A DNA stretch of 64,000 nucleotides from NCBI GenBank assembly GCA_031460505.1, contig JAVKTT010000001.1:558001-622000 (forward strand). The letters run 5' to 3'. A program made the position numbers and the translations under genes. Every line of letters starts with the position of its first letter. Positions within the stretch are counted from its first letter, which is position 1. The notes under the pieces were generated by a model. It saw only the letters and a program-made list of their open reading frames with translations, made no database searches and had not been told where the DNA came from. The DNA is from JAAYTL01 sp031460505 (GTDB taxonomy: Bacteria; Bacillota; Clostridia; Tissierellales; Tissierellaceae). This document shows positions 42,390 to 50,770 of the stretch, one piece after another.

Positions 42390-43607
42390 CTATAACTTTA
42401 GTTCTCCCATATTACTATACATAATATCTTCTTTTTCTTTATCATGAGCTTCTTGGTCGTTTGTTTTTGGTAGTGGTTCTCTCATTTTACCATAATTTTT
42501 ATTTGCTTTATTGTTCAACACACCTATATGATTAGCAGGTGCCTCTATTAATCCATAATTATCTATAGAATAAATATACTTCTCTAAGTTTTCTGCATCA
42601 ACACTTTCTTCAAATATAAGTTTCCCCATATTCTTTATACTTACCTTGTGATTAAAATTCTCTGATATAACCATCTTTCCCTTATTAATTAAAAGCCTAC
42701 CACTGAAAATCTCTACCTCTACATCACTACCTATAACATCCCTTATATTGGAATATATATTATCATTTAAAATAATCTTATCACATATCACATAATCTAT
42801 ATGATGTTTAAAATCTATATTTTCACTTAAATCAAGCTCTAAATCTCCGTCTACATACAATGTTATCCCATTATAGCTTCGTACATCACTATCATGTAGT
42901 TTCGTATCACCTTGAATATACTTTATACCTTTTGAATCATAAGGCACTATCTCTGTAGCAACATCATAATATTCATCTATAAAAGGATATATATCATCCT
43001 CATATTTATCTAAAGATATCATCTTCTCAACAACCTCGATACTATCTATCTTTTCATTCAACAAGTTAATATCTAACTCTTCTCCAATAATCAACTTTTC
43101 AAAGGATAATTTTGATTTTTCCCTAAATCCCTTTAAAAATCTATTCGTTAATTGAGTCACTCCCGGGAAGAATATATGTCTACTTTTATGAATTATTGTG
43201 GATCCATTTATAGTTGTTTTAGATAAAATAGTACCTGATATATTTTTAGGGCACATTAAATTTCCATTTATTAATATTAGATATACTTTCTCATTAATTA
43301 ATTGAGAAGTTACATCTTCAGTAAATCTTAATTCTCCGTTTATTATCAAAGCTAAATTACCATCAATGCCTTCTAGATAATCTCTGTCTACTTTTAAGTC
43401 ACCATTATTTAAAACAAGCTTAATATCCTTGTCAATTGGAATTTTTATAGATGCGCCTATATTTTGTTTACTTACATGTGCTAGTAACTTTTGAGACTCA
43501 TCACTCTCAATTAATAAACCAATATTTTCAATAGATGTAATTTCCTTAGCTATTTCTTCTTTTATCTCTCGAACATCTAATACCCCTATATTTAATACCT
43601 TTGACAT
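42390..43607 (-). CDS. Unrecognised beta-repeat protein encoded with an ECF sigma factor
   Basis: I do not recognise a family. The 405-residue protein lacks a signal peptide and membrane helices. Short hydrophobic strands with a recurring I/L-x-NG-x-L or V-DG-x-L pattern occur throughout (LVLNNGDLKVD, LALIINGELRF, LILINGNLMCP, LYVDGDLELD), which suggests a stacked beta or beta-helix fold, as in bactofilin-like proteins; a charged tail (PLPKTNDQEAHDKEKED) ends it. AGGAGGAATTGAT precedes the ATG, and the gene begins 11 bp after the sigma-factor stop codon, so it is in the same operon. A regulator or target of that sigma factor, or a scaffold, are options; none is shown. Confidence 0.75.
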   Translation of the reverse strand: MSKVLNIGVLDVREIKEEIAKEITSIENIGLLIESDESQKLLAHVSKQNIGASIKIPIDKDIKLVLNNGDLKVDRDYLEGIDGNLALIINGELRFTEDVTSQLINEKVYLILINGNLMCPKNISGTILSKTTINGSTIIHKSRHIFFPGVTQLTNRFLKGFREKSKLSFEKLIIGEELDINLLNEKIDSIEVVEKMISLDKYEDDIYPFIDEYYDVATEIVPYDSKGIKYIQGDTKLHDSDVRSYNGITLYVDGDLELDLSENIDFKHHIDYVICDKIILNDNIYSNIRDVIGSDVEVEIFSGRLLINKGKMVISENFNHKVSIKNMGKLIFEESVDAENLEKYIYSIDNYGLIEAPANHIGVLNNKANKNYGKMREPLPKTNDQEAHDKEKEDIMYSNMGELKL

Positions 43608-43618
43608 ATCAATTCCTC

Positions 43619-44062
43619 CTATAACTTTTCTTTTAAATTTTTTATAGCTGCACTCAATCTAGACCTAACAGTGGATGGTGATATCCCCAACATTTCTCCT
43701 ATTTCCGAACTATTTAAATTCAATATATATTTTAAAGTAATAACTTGTTTTTGATTTTCAGGTAATCTATCTATTAGCTCTCTTATAACTACCATTTCTT
43801 CAAAGCTATCACTATCTTCTATTAAGGTTTCATCCTCTATTAATATAATTCTATTTTGTTTTCTAATATTATCGATATTCTTATTTTTAATTGTAGTAAA
43901 AAACCAGCCTTTTATTTGATATTCATTCATACTTTCAAATACCTCTTCATGCTCCAGCCCTGATACATAAGTGTCTTGTACAAGATCCATAGCCTTCTCT
44001 TCATTTTTAGTAAGCGAAGTAGCAAATCTTAAAAAATCCTTATTATACTTTTGGTAAATCAT
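43619..44062 (-). CDS. ECF-type RNA polymerase sigma factor
   Basis: A 147-residue sigma-70-family factor. Region 2 spans about residues 5-75 (NEEKAMDLVQDTYVSG, IKGWFFTTIKNKNIDNIRKQ) and region 4 residues 95-145 (LPENQKQVITLKYILNLNSSEIGEMLG, then SPSTVRSRL as the recognition helix); no region 1 or 3. A loose GGGGGTGAT site lies 15 nt before the ATG. It is the middle gene of a three-gene unit (44258-42390). No transmembrane anti-sigma factor is encoded beside it, which is unusual for ECF factors. Confidence 0.9.
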   Translation of the reverse strand: MIYQKYNKDFLRFATSLTKNEEKAMDLVQDTYVSGLEHEEVFESMNEYQIKGWFFTTIKNKNIDNIRKQNRIILIEDETLIEDSDSFEEMVVIRELIDRLPENQKQVITLKYILNLNSSEIGEMLGISPSTVRSRLSAAIKNLKEKL

Positions 44063-44111
44063 ATAAATGTCGATGATATCACCCCCTATATAACTAATTA
44101 AAATTTTTATT

Positions 44112-44258
44112 TTACTTAAGTGTTCTAAATTCTAGATTAGTCCATCTTGTTTCAATATAATTTTTTTCCACTCTTAATTTTTCTCTTTCCAACCGATTCT
44201 CATAACTGCCATAATGATTTCTTGGTCTTATTAATCCTTTTATCCAATTATATATCAT
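44112..44258 (-). CDS. Small basic protein ahead of the ECF sigma gene
   Basis: A 48-codon frame (MIYNWIKGLIRPRNHYGSYE at the N terminus, ending FRTLK) with a strong AGTGGAGGTATTTAA site just before the ATG. The product is basic and Trp/Tyr-rich, with no membrane segment and no known family. It precedes the ECF sigma gene by 49 bp in the same direction, so it is probably the first gene of that operon. Coding status rests on the ribosome-binding site and position; comparison with relatives would decide. Confidence 0.55.
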   Translation of the reverse strand: MIYNWIKGLIRPRNHYGSYENRLEREKLRVEKNYIETRWTNLEFRTLK

Positions 44259-44370
44259 TTAAATACCTCCACTCATAGATTTTTATTGAGTATTTTTCTT
44301 TTCATATATATAACGTGGAAAAAGGTAAAAGTGTCCATTGAATATTAAAAAAATATTAAGATAAATATAA

Positions 44371-44406
44371 AACAGCCTAGTCCCTACAAAATTGTGACTG
44401 GCTGTT
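44371..44406 (-). terminator. Terminator after the DNA glycosylase gene
   Basis: AACAGCCTAGTC (44371-44382) pairs with GACTGGCTGTT (44396-44406) with one bulge; A-rich sequence on the plus strand gives a T-rich tail on the minus strand. Confidence 0.75.
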
Positions 44407-44413
44407 CATCTGT

Positions 44414-45016
44414 TTAGTTCTCTGATAGCTCCCATAAATATATGGATGCAACAGTATTATATGGAGAATATCTATTTCTGTATATTTCAAATTCCTTCTT
44501 GGACAAATCCTCCAAAGAATATAATCTCATGATACCTCTTCTTATGGCTAAATCTTTATAGCTTAATATATTAGGCCGTTGTAAAGAATGAATAAGCATC
44601 ATTTCAGCTGTCCATTCTCCTATTCCTTTAAGTTTTACTAATTCTTTAACTACTTCTTCATCAGTTAATTTATCTAGATTATAAAGGTCTATTTCTTTAG
44701 TTACCACAGATTCAGCAGTACTCTTTATATAATCCGCTTTTCTCATTGACATTCCACATTGCTGAATACTTTCTATATCTAAACTAACAATATTTTCTGG
44801 AGTTATTTCACCAACTAAGTCTATTAAACGCATCTTTACTGTTAAAGCTGCCTTAGTTGATATCTGCTGACTTATTATACTTGAAATAAGAGATTCAAAT
44901 ATATCAGGATTCACTTGTCTCTTTACAAACCCAATTCTATCTATTGCCTCACCTAATATAGGGTCTTTTTCCTTCAGATAATCTAATTCTTCTTTTCCAT
45001 ATTTATAATATTTCAT
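44414..45016 (-). CDS. DNA-3-methyladenine glycosylase, AlkA-type HhH-GPD
   Basis: A 200-residue base-excision-repair glycosylase. The helix-hairpin-helix LKGIGEWTAEM and the downstream catalytic Asp region LAIRRGIMRLY, together with SSIISQQISTKAA, define AlkA-like HhH-GPD enzymes; the AlkA N-terminal domain is absent, giving the short form. GGGGTAGGAGATTAAA precedes the ATG. It is expected to remove alkylated purines from DNA. Monocistronic with its own terminator; the plus-strand glyoxalase gene diverges from it. Confidence 0.88.
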   Translation of the reverse strand: MKYYKYGKEELDYLKEKDPILGEAIDRIGFVKRQVNPDIFESLISSIISQQISTKAALTVKMRLIDLVGEITPENIVSLDIESIQQCGMSMRKADYIKSTAESVVTKEIDLYNLDKLTDEEVVKELVKLKGIGEWTAEMMLIHSLQRPNILSYKDLAIRRGIMRLYSLEDLSKKEFEIYRNRYSPYNTVASIYLWELSEN

Positions 45017-45146
45017 TTTAATCTCCTACCCCCTAAATGACATTTCAGTCTAACTTGTTGTGCTAATTATACCATATCAAAATACTTTAGTTGATTTAAT
45101 TAATCTATTCTGGATATAAATATATAGATAACTATATAAGGAGTGA

Positions 45147-45536
45147 ATGTTTATGAATTTTAAATTTCTTCACACATGTATTAGAGTAATGGATTTAGAA
45201 AAATCCTTAAAATTCTATAAAGAAGCTTTAGGTTTAAAAGAGACCAGGAGAAAGGATTTTCCAGAAGATGAATTTACCTTGGTTTATCTAAGCGATGAAG
45301 ATGGAAAATATGAATTGGAACTTACTTATAACTATAATCCAGAGAAGCCGTATGAAATAGGTGATGGATTTAGTCATATAGCAGTATCAGTTGATGATCT
45401 AGAAGCTTCTAGAGAAAAACATAAGGAGATGGGCTACGAAGTTACTGAGTTAATGGGATTACCTAACGAATTACCAAGATACTACTTTGTCACAGATCCA
45501 GATGGATATGATGTTGAAATAATTAGGGCAAAATAG
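45147..45536 (+). CDS. gloA: Glyoxalase I/VOC family protein
   Basis: A 129-residue VOC-fold metalloenzyme resembling lactoylglutathione lyase. HTCIRVMDLEKSLKFY gives the first metal ligand and strand, ELELTYNY the Glu, GFSHIAVSVDDLEAS the His, and TDPDGYDVEIIRA the last Glu. It would detoxify methylglyoxal with a thiol cofactor. Two in-frame ATGs (45147 and 45153) follow AAGGAG; the second is better spaced and makes the protein begin MNFKFLHTC. A terminator follows at 45559. Confidence 0.88.
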   Translation: MFMNFKFLHTCIRVMDLEKSLKFYKEALGLKETRRKDFPEDEFTLVYLSDEDGKYELELTYNYNPEKPYEIGDGFSHIAVSVDDLEASREKHKEMGYEVTELMGLPNELPRYYFVTDPDGYDVEIIRAK

Positions 45537-45558
45537 TAACTTTTACTGACCAAAAATT

Positions 45559-45592
45559 AGAACTCTTAGAAAACTAGTTTTCCAAGAGTTCT
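45559..45592 (+). terminator. Terminator after the glyoxalase gene
   Basis: AGAACTCTT (45559-45567) pairs with AAGAGTTCT (45584-45592) with inner GAAAA/TTTTC pairs and a TTT tail; it can also serve the DUF3006 gene from the other side. Confidence 0.8.
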
Positions 45593-45599
45593 TTGTTAT

Positions 45600-45797
45600 T
45601 TAATCCCATAAATTCAGCCATTTCTTTTCTTTTTCTTCTTTGATAAGCCTAGTTTCTTCATGATTGATTTGTATCTCTATAACATCACCTTCTTTAGCAC
45701 CCTCGGGTACTAACTCAATAGGCATATTAATAAGGCCTTTATCGTCTAATTCTACAACTGCAAAATCTCCTTCAAAACGATCAATAATGATTTTCAA
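45600..45797 (-). CDS. DUF3006 small protein
   Basis: A 65-residue DUF3006 protein; function unknown. It begins KIIIDRFEGDFAVVELDD, the family signature. GTG at 45806 opens the frame but lies within AGAGGTG; TTG at 45795-45797 is correctly spaced and matches family N termini. It follows the ComEC-like hydrolase gene by 26 bp, a common pairing in Clostridia and Bacilli, so a joint function is likely. Confidence 0.85.
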   Translation of the reverse strand: MKIIIDRFEGDFAVVELDDKGLINMPIELVPEGAKEGDVIEIQINHEETRLIKEEKEKKWLNLWD

Positions 45798-45823
45798 AGT
45801 ATACACCTCTGTTCTTCTAAAAG

Positions 45824-47050
45824 TTAATCTTCAAAAGTACTTATTAGATTTCCATTTGGATCATATAATTCTGCAGGATCTGATTGACTATTGCTCCAAA
45901 CTCCGCCACCGATCTCCCAAATAAAATCCGAAATATTCCTAGAATCATATCCACCTACAGTAACACTGAATCCAGCCTTTAGAATGTAATTAGGAAATAT
46001 AAATTCCTGATTGCCTCTAACAGATACCAACTTCCATCCAGTTATATCTACATCACTATCTCCTGTATTATTAATAGTAACTAATTCACCTATTTTATCT
46101 AGTCCAGTAATCAATATATCATTGGTATTCCCATGAACACTTAAATCAATTACAGTATTCATAGACAAATTTTTTCCATCTGAAGTTATGATTATTGTAC
46201 CCTGCTGATCCGTACGCAAAATCTCTACATTCTCCTTTGTTAGTTTAGCTATTATCTCTCTGTGGGGATGACCATATGAGTTATCTAATCCACTGGATAT
46301 TACTCCATATTTAGGGCTTACTGCTTCTAAAAATTCATCTGCCGTCGAGCTGCTACTACCATGATGAGGAACTTTAAGTACATCTGAATTTAAAAACTCC
46401 TTATTAAATTCATCAAGTATCTCATATTCTGAAAGACTTTCTGCATCTCCTGTAAAGATAAAGCTATTCTCTCCATAAACCAACCGACTAGCTATGGAGT
46501 AATCATTTAAACTTTGATATTCTTCACTATTTGGCGCAAGTATAGTAAATTCAGCATCACCTAAGGTGTACTTAGTACCGACTACTGGAGTTGTAACCCT
46601 TAATCCATTATCCGCAACTGCATCCATTACCTCTTCAAATGTCCTTGTATTACTTATTACCTTTGGCATCAATAGTATTTCTATAGGAAAGCTATTGATG
46701 ATATCGTCCAGACCACCAATATGGTCTGCATGCGGATGAGTACCTATGACATAATCTAAACTTTCAACCCCTTGATTCTTGAGATAATCTACTAAATATT
46801 CTCCATCAGAATTATTTCCTGCATCTATTAGCATATTTTTAGATGAATCTAAATTAATCTGCTGAATGAGAACTGCATCTGCCTGACCCACATCAATAAA
46901 ATGTACCCTTAGTTCTCCATCCACACTAACTTGGTTAACCTGATTCACTTGACTATCTTCAATTAATTGACTACATCCAGATAATACTATTGAAATAAGT
47001 AAAAGTGCTATCAAGACTGACTTATTTAAAAAACCCCTTAAATTCTTCAT
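45824..47050 (-). CDS. ComEC/Rec2-like metallo-beta-lactamase lipoprotein with lamin-tail domain
   Basis: A 408-residue lipoprotein (lipobox LSGC at residues 22-25). The metallo-beta-lactamase domain (about 45-290) has HFIDVGQADAV, the metal motif HPHADH, TGDAE and KVPHHGSSSS, as in the hydrolase domain of ComEC; residues 295-408 form a lamin-tail (LTD) domain (LVTINNTGDSDVDITGWKL). There is no ComEC membrane channel. It probably acts on nucleic acids or phosphoesters at the cell surface. CAGGGAGGGACGGCATA precedes the ATG. Confidence 0.9.
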   Translation of the reverse strand: MKNLRGFLNKSVLIALLLISIVLSGCSQLIEDSQVNQVNQVSVDGELRVHFIDVGQADAVLIQQINLDSSKNMLIDAGNNSDGEYLVDYLKNQGVESLDYVIGTHPHADHIGGLDDIINSFPIEILLMPKVISNTRTFEEVMDAVADNGLRVTTPVVGTKYTLGDAEFTILAPNSEEYQSLNDYSIASRLVYGENSFIFTGDAESLSEYEILDEFNKEFLNSDVLKVPHHGSSSSTADEFLEAVSPKYGVISSGLDNSYGHPHREIIAKLTKENVEILRTDQQGTIIITSDGKNLSMNTVIDLSVHGNTNDILITGLDKIGELVTINNTGDSDVDITGWKLVSVRGNQEFIFPNYILKAGFSVTVGGYDSRNISDFIWEIGGGVWSNSQSDPAELYDPNGNLISTFED

Positions 47051-47195
47051 TATGCCGTCCCTCCCTGATGTAATATATTATATTTAAGATAAATTAATTC
47101 TTAAATGCTATATAAAGTCCTAAAATTAACAACAATATATATTCTATCCTATAACCCTAGGTTCTTCAATATTTGTTAATTAGTACAAAAATAAA

Positions 47196-47222
47196 TGAAG
47201 CATCTTAAGTTATGATGCTTCA
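47196..47222 (-). terminator. Terminator downstream of the RIC gene fragment
   Basis: TGAAGCATC (47196-47204) pairs perfectly with GATGCTTCA (47214-47222). It lies 18 bp after the stop codon of the RIC remnant and was probably its native terminator. Confidence 0.7.
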
Positions 47223-47239
47223 CTTTATAATAGTTTAAA

Positions 47240-47350
47240 TTAGTCTATTAGTAAATTTCTAAGCCTTGGAAATAGAATATTGTTCTCTAAATGTATATGT
47301 CTAAATAAATCTAATTCTATTTCTTGGAGTTTTTGATATGTTAACTCAAA
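47240..47350 (-). pseudogene. 3' fragment of a RIC (ScdA/YtfE-type) iron-sulfur repair gene
   Basis: Reading the minus strand from 47350 gives about 36 codons that end in TAA at 47240-47242. They encode QKLQEIELDLFRHIHLENN and then ILFPRLRNLLID; the HIHLENNILFPR motif is the hallmark C terminus of hemerythrin-like RIC proteins. There is no start codon and no upstream part: the fragment overlaps the stop codon of the stalk-domain gene and reads into it in another frame. It is thus the tail of a deleted gene, fused at a deletion or recombination joint. Confidence 0.75.
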
Positions 47351-48624
47351 TGTAAGCTAAAGTACTCAACAAAGCCATGTACTAAATCTACCACTACAAT
47401 ATACTTACCTTCTTCATCCCCATATGTTTCATGCTTACCCTCTTCATATAGACTTGGATATAAATCTGGTATCTTTCTTAACTCAATATCTTCATTCACA
47501 TATCTATTAATAAATCCATTGGCTAATTTCATGGCTTCATCTTGTGGTAAGTTACTTTCTTCCAATTCATGTTTATAGTTCTTTAGATGATATCTTATTA
47601 GATTGGCTCCTTTATCAAATTCTGACTCAATTTTTATTGATACTTCATCTTCATTTTTCATATTTCTCATATATAAAAAGCTACTATTTGGTACTGGTTT
47701 CTTGTAGGTAAAGATTTCATCTCTATTAAAAATATTCTGTGGTACATAATTTTCTAAAATGTCATATAGGACTGTAATTTCTCTTTCATAGTTATCCCTA
47801 TCATCCACAACAATTCCAGAATCCTCATTGATCTTTCTAAAAGATCCCAATACATTTAGTCCTTTATCATATATTTTTGTATATGAATCAACAGTTTCAG
47901 GATAGAATTGAAAATCGCTTCCAAATAATGCTTCTATATATTTACCATCATTATAGTAAAGTACATAATCATCTTCATAAGTTAGTCCTGCAGCTATTGA
48001 ATAATCACTACATCTTATTTCAAATACTGGTCCATAGATTTCGTACCCATCCTCCATAAATCTCTCTGATGACTTCTTGTCGTAAACATAGAGGATGCCA
48101 TCCTTTGTCTCTATAATAGCTTCGTCCTTCCATGAATTTGGAAAGCTTAGTGTATATCCATATTCTTCATTGAAATAAATAAATGTATCTTCAATTCTTG
48201 CTTCTCTATTGAATTCTCCAATCAATACATTATAATTACTTCCATCCCATATTACTTCTTTTCCAATACCTTCTGCTACTAATCTCACTGGTACAAAGAT
48301 ATCATCATCTTGTAGAAATGGATTGACATCAGATACTAACTCTTCATCATTGACCATAACCTTATTTGAGTTTATTGTTAATGATATATTTGTATTTTCT
48401 TTTATTATGTCAATTTGATTGTCTCTATACTCAACATCAAAATCTAACTTCTCTCCCAGAGTCTCAACAGGTACGAAGATTCTATCATTTTTTAAGATGG
48501 TTTTAATATCAGCACCTGCTCCATCCACAATAATATTGGCCTTCTTTTCTTGTGCATTTACTGGAATGCTTAATATAACAACTAATATCAATACAAAGCT
48601 CAAGTACTTCCCTAATCTATTCAC
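47341..48624 (-). CDS. Secreted protein with copper-amine-oxidase-N-like stalk domain
   Basis: A 427-residue exported protein. Signal peptide at about residues 1-24 (ends SIPVNAQ), then a stalk domain (about 30-135: VPVETLGEKLDFDVEY, VPVRLVAEGIGKEVIW), then a domain with a Tyr/Glu-rich fold of unknown family reaching residue 427. ATGATG at the open-frame start lies directly on AAGGAG; the GTG at 48622-48624 is correctly spaced, so it is taken as start. The 3' end abuts a RIC gene remnant, so the C terminus may be new. Function unknown. Confidence 0.8.
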   Translation of the reverse strand: MNRLGKYLSFVLILVVILSIPVNAQEKKANIIVDGAGADIKTILKNDRIFVPVETLGEKLDFDVEYRDNQIDIIKENTNISLTINSNKVMVNDEELVSDVNPFLQDDDIFVPVRLVAEGIGKEVIWDGSNYNVLIGEFNREARIEDTFIYFNEEYGYTLSFPNSWKDEAIIETKDGILYVYDKKSSERFMEDGYEIYGPVFEIRCSDYSIAAGLTYEDDYVLYYNDGKYIEALFGSDFQFYPETVDSYTKIYDKGLNVLGSFRKINEDSGIVVDDRDNYEREITVLYDILENYVPQNIFNRDEIFTYKKPVPNSSFLYMRNMKNEDEVSIKIESEFDKGANLIRYHLKNYKHELEESNLPQDEAMKLANGFINRYVNEDIELRKIPDLYPSLYEEGKHETYGDEEGKYIVVVDLVHGFVEYFSLHLS

Positions 48625-48725
48625 GCTCATCATCTCCTTGACATAATCATATCATTCATAGTGGGCATTGTAATTCATTTCTGAAAATTGTAATAATATT
48701 GTAAAGAATTGGTAAATTATATAAA

Positions 48726-48757
48726 AAATCGTAACCCAATACCCTGGATTACGATTT
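48726..48757 (-). terminator. Terminator after yolD
   Basis: AAATCGTAACCC (48726-48737) pairs with GGATTACGATTT (48746-48757), followed on the minus strand by TTTT; it lies 20 bp after the yolD stop. Confidence 0.8.
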
Positions 48758-48777
48758 CTAATGTTAGGATTTCCATA

Positions 48778-49206
48778 TCATTGTATGTCATTTTTTTCGA
48801 ATATCTGCCCCTCTATGCTGATTATTTCATCAATAGGGATTACTGTGCTATCAGTCATAATCACTACTCGTTTATATTGGTCTATTTTTTTAGCTGAACT
48901 GATAGCAGTAATATAGGCACCGCCACTTTTCTTTGTATCAGGTTGAAAGTAGGTAATTGCAATTTCAGGATGCTCTTCAAGTCTTTCTTCTATGATTTGC
49001 AACTTATGGCTCAAATCATCTTTCATATATTCATCTAATTCTACTCTCTCTTCAGTCAGCCTTGCAGTTTCTTTTACAGCGCTATCATAACCAGTCAGTG
49101 CAGCAAAAGGAGAAAACTGAGCTGCTCGTTCAATGGCTGTCATTTGAGGATGTGTCTTAGAAACATGGTGTGGTAGATGGATGATATCATCATATTTTCC
49201 CGTCAT
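48778..49206 (-). CDS. YolD-like protein
   Basis: A 142-residue YolD-like protein. AIERAAQFSPFAALTGYD is the family core, followed by a charged helix, and the C-terminal strand IVPIDEIISIEG-type segment is present (VIPIDEIISIEGQIF). Members accompany Y-family polymerases of the UmuC group and are believed to assist or control them. It overlaps polY by 4 bp (ATGA), so translation is coupled. Length fits longer clostridial YolD forms. Confidence 0.87.
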   Translation of the reverse strand: MTGKYDDIIHLPHHVSKTHPQMTAIERAAQFSPFAALTGYDSAVKETARLTEERVELDEYMKDDLSHKLQIIEERLEEHPEIAITYFQPDTKKSGGAYITAISSAKKIDQYKRVVIMTDSTVIPIDEIISIEGQIFEKNDIQ

Positions 49207-50726
49207 GCCTTGTGCCCTCCTATCTGCTTATTCCTTTCCAATGTAGTAGCTCCTTCTTCCAGATTCATACCCTTTATAATGGCGTTCTTTCCGTATTTCT
49301 TCTTTATCTCAAGTATTGTTTCTTGCATCTTTCTCTCACGTATAAGCTCTGCTTCTTCTTCCTCTTTTTTCTTATCGATGTCGCTATAATTTGTAAAGAG
49401 ATCAAGCTGTTCAAAATTATCCGTATTTTCAACAGTTGACTCATCAACTACATGATTGGCAGTAATGTTAACTCTTCTTACTAAAAGATTTTTATCAACA
49501 ATGCGGTCAAACAACTCTGTAACTGCATCCATAATCAACTTTGTAGAGGAGGTTTGTCTATCAAGGTTTGTTGTGCCGCGGGCTGACTTGGGAAGGTCGC
49601 GTCCATACAAATCCTTTGAAATCTCCCCCTTATATGATTTCTTAATCTCAGGGTTTGTCAGATTCTCAATATCATATCCAACCATCAAAACTATTTGATC
49701 TGTGACAAGCCTTTTATCCACCAAGTCAAGTACTAGCAAATCAGTCATTTCTCGCACAATTAGTTTGGCTTTGTCAAAGGTATAGGCACAATGCAAAACT
49801 TGCCCTGATCCAATACTATTTGTGCTTGGCTTATATGCCTTAATATCAGCAATGGTACATGGTTCCCAACCCCAGGCATGGTCAATCAACAACTCAGCAT
49901 TGATGCCAAACATCTTGTATAGTAAATCTTCATTATAATAATCGTTGGCTTTACCGATAGAGCATCTTGCAATATCTCCCATGGTAAAAAGACCTTGTTC
50001 TTCTAGCCTTTTAGCATATCCTGGGCCAACACGCCAAAAGTCTGTCAAAGGACGATGTGACCATAGTAAATGACGGTAACTCATTTCGTCTAACTCAGCA
50101 ATTATCACACCTTTTTCATTTGGCGGAATGTGCTTTGCCCGAATATCCATAGCTACCTTGGCCAAATACAGGTTTGTACCGATTCCTGCTGTTGCTGTAA
50201 TACCAGTGGTTTCAAGAACATCTAGAATGATTTTAGTAGCAAGCTCATGTGCTGAAAGATTGTAGGTCTTCAAATAATTGGTAGCGTCTATAAAAACCTC
50301 ATCAATAGAGTAAACATGAATATCTTCAGGAGCAATGTACTTTAAATAAACCTTGTAAATTTGAGTGCTATATTCTATATAATATGCCATTCTCGGTGGA
50401 GCAGCAATGTAATCCAAGGCAATATCAGGTGATGATTTCAATTCAGTATCGTTGAAGGAAACTCCAGAAAAAGCCCGCCCTGGTGCTTTGCTTAACCGTT
50501 TTGCATTTACTTCCTTAACCTTCTGCACCACCTCAAACAGCCTGGCCCTACCAGAAATACCGTATGCTTTAAGGGAAGGAGAGACAGCTAGACAGATAGT
50601 TTTCTCAGTGCGACTTGCATCAGCTACAACCAGGTTTGTGGTTAATGGATCAAGCCCTCGTTCTATACATTCCACTGATGCATAGAAGGATTTCAAATCA
50701 ATTGCTATATATGTTCTATTCTTCAT
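49203..50726 (-). CDS. Y-family DNA polymerase (UmuC/UvrX type)
   Basis: A 507-residue translesion polymerase. YIAIDLKSFYASVEC has the first catalytic Asp; YSIDEVFIDAT carries the SIDE metal-binding motif; the thumb (GDIARCSIG) and little-finger region (VRRVNITANHV) follow, with a C-terminal coiled tail. It is closer to the UvrX/UmuC-like polymerases carried on plasmids and phages than to DinB. The start is ATG 50726 with weak AGGATAACC. Base composition here looks higher in GC than in neighbours. No LexA box is evident by eye. Confidence 0.92.
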   Translation of the reverse strand: MKNRTYIAIDLKSFYASVECIERGLDPLTTNLVVADASRTEKTICLAVSPSLKAYGISGRARLFEVVQKVKEVNAKRLSKAPGRAFSGVSFNDTELKSSPDIALDYIAAPPRMAYYIEYSTQIYKVYLKYIAPEDIHVYSIDEVFIDATNYLKTYNLSAHELATKIILDVLETTGITATAGIGTNLYLAKVAMDIRAKHIPPNEKGVIIAELDEMSYRHLLWSHRPLTDFWRVGPGYAKRLEEQGLFTMGDIARCSIGKANDYYNEDLLYKMFGINAELLIDHAWGWEPCTIADIKAYKPSTNSIGSGQVLHCAYTFDKAKLIVREMTDLLVLDLVDKRLVTDQIVLMVGYDIENLTNPEIKKSYKGEISKDLYGRDLPKSARGTTNLDRQTSSTKLIMDAVTELFDRIVDKNLLVRRVNITANHVVDESTVENTDNFEQLDLFTNYSDIDKKKEEEEAELIRERKMQETILEIKKKYGKNAIIKGMNLEEGATTLERNKQIGGHKA

Positions 50727-50770
50727 GGTTATCCTAAGTCATCTCCTTACTATACATAATTAATCTTCAT

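Noticed and set aside
48670..48692. TTTCTGAAAATT upstream of the stalk-domain gene looks like half a CodY box.
   Set aside because: The left half has about three mismatches to the consensus; AT-rich background makes this uninformative without binding data.
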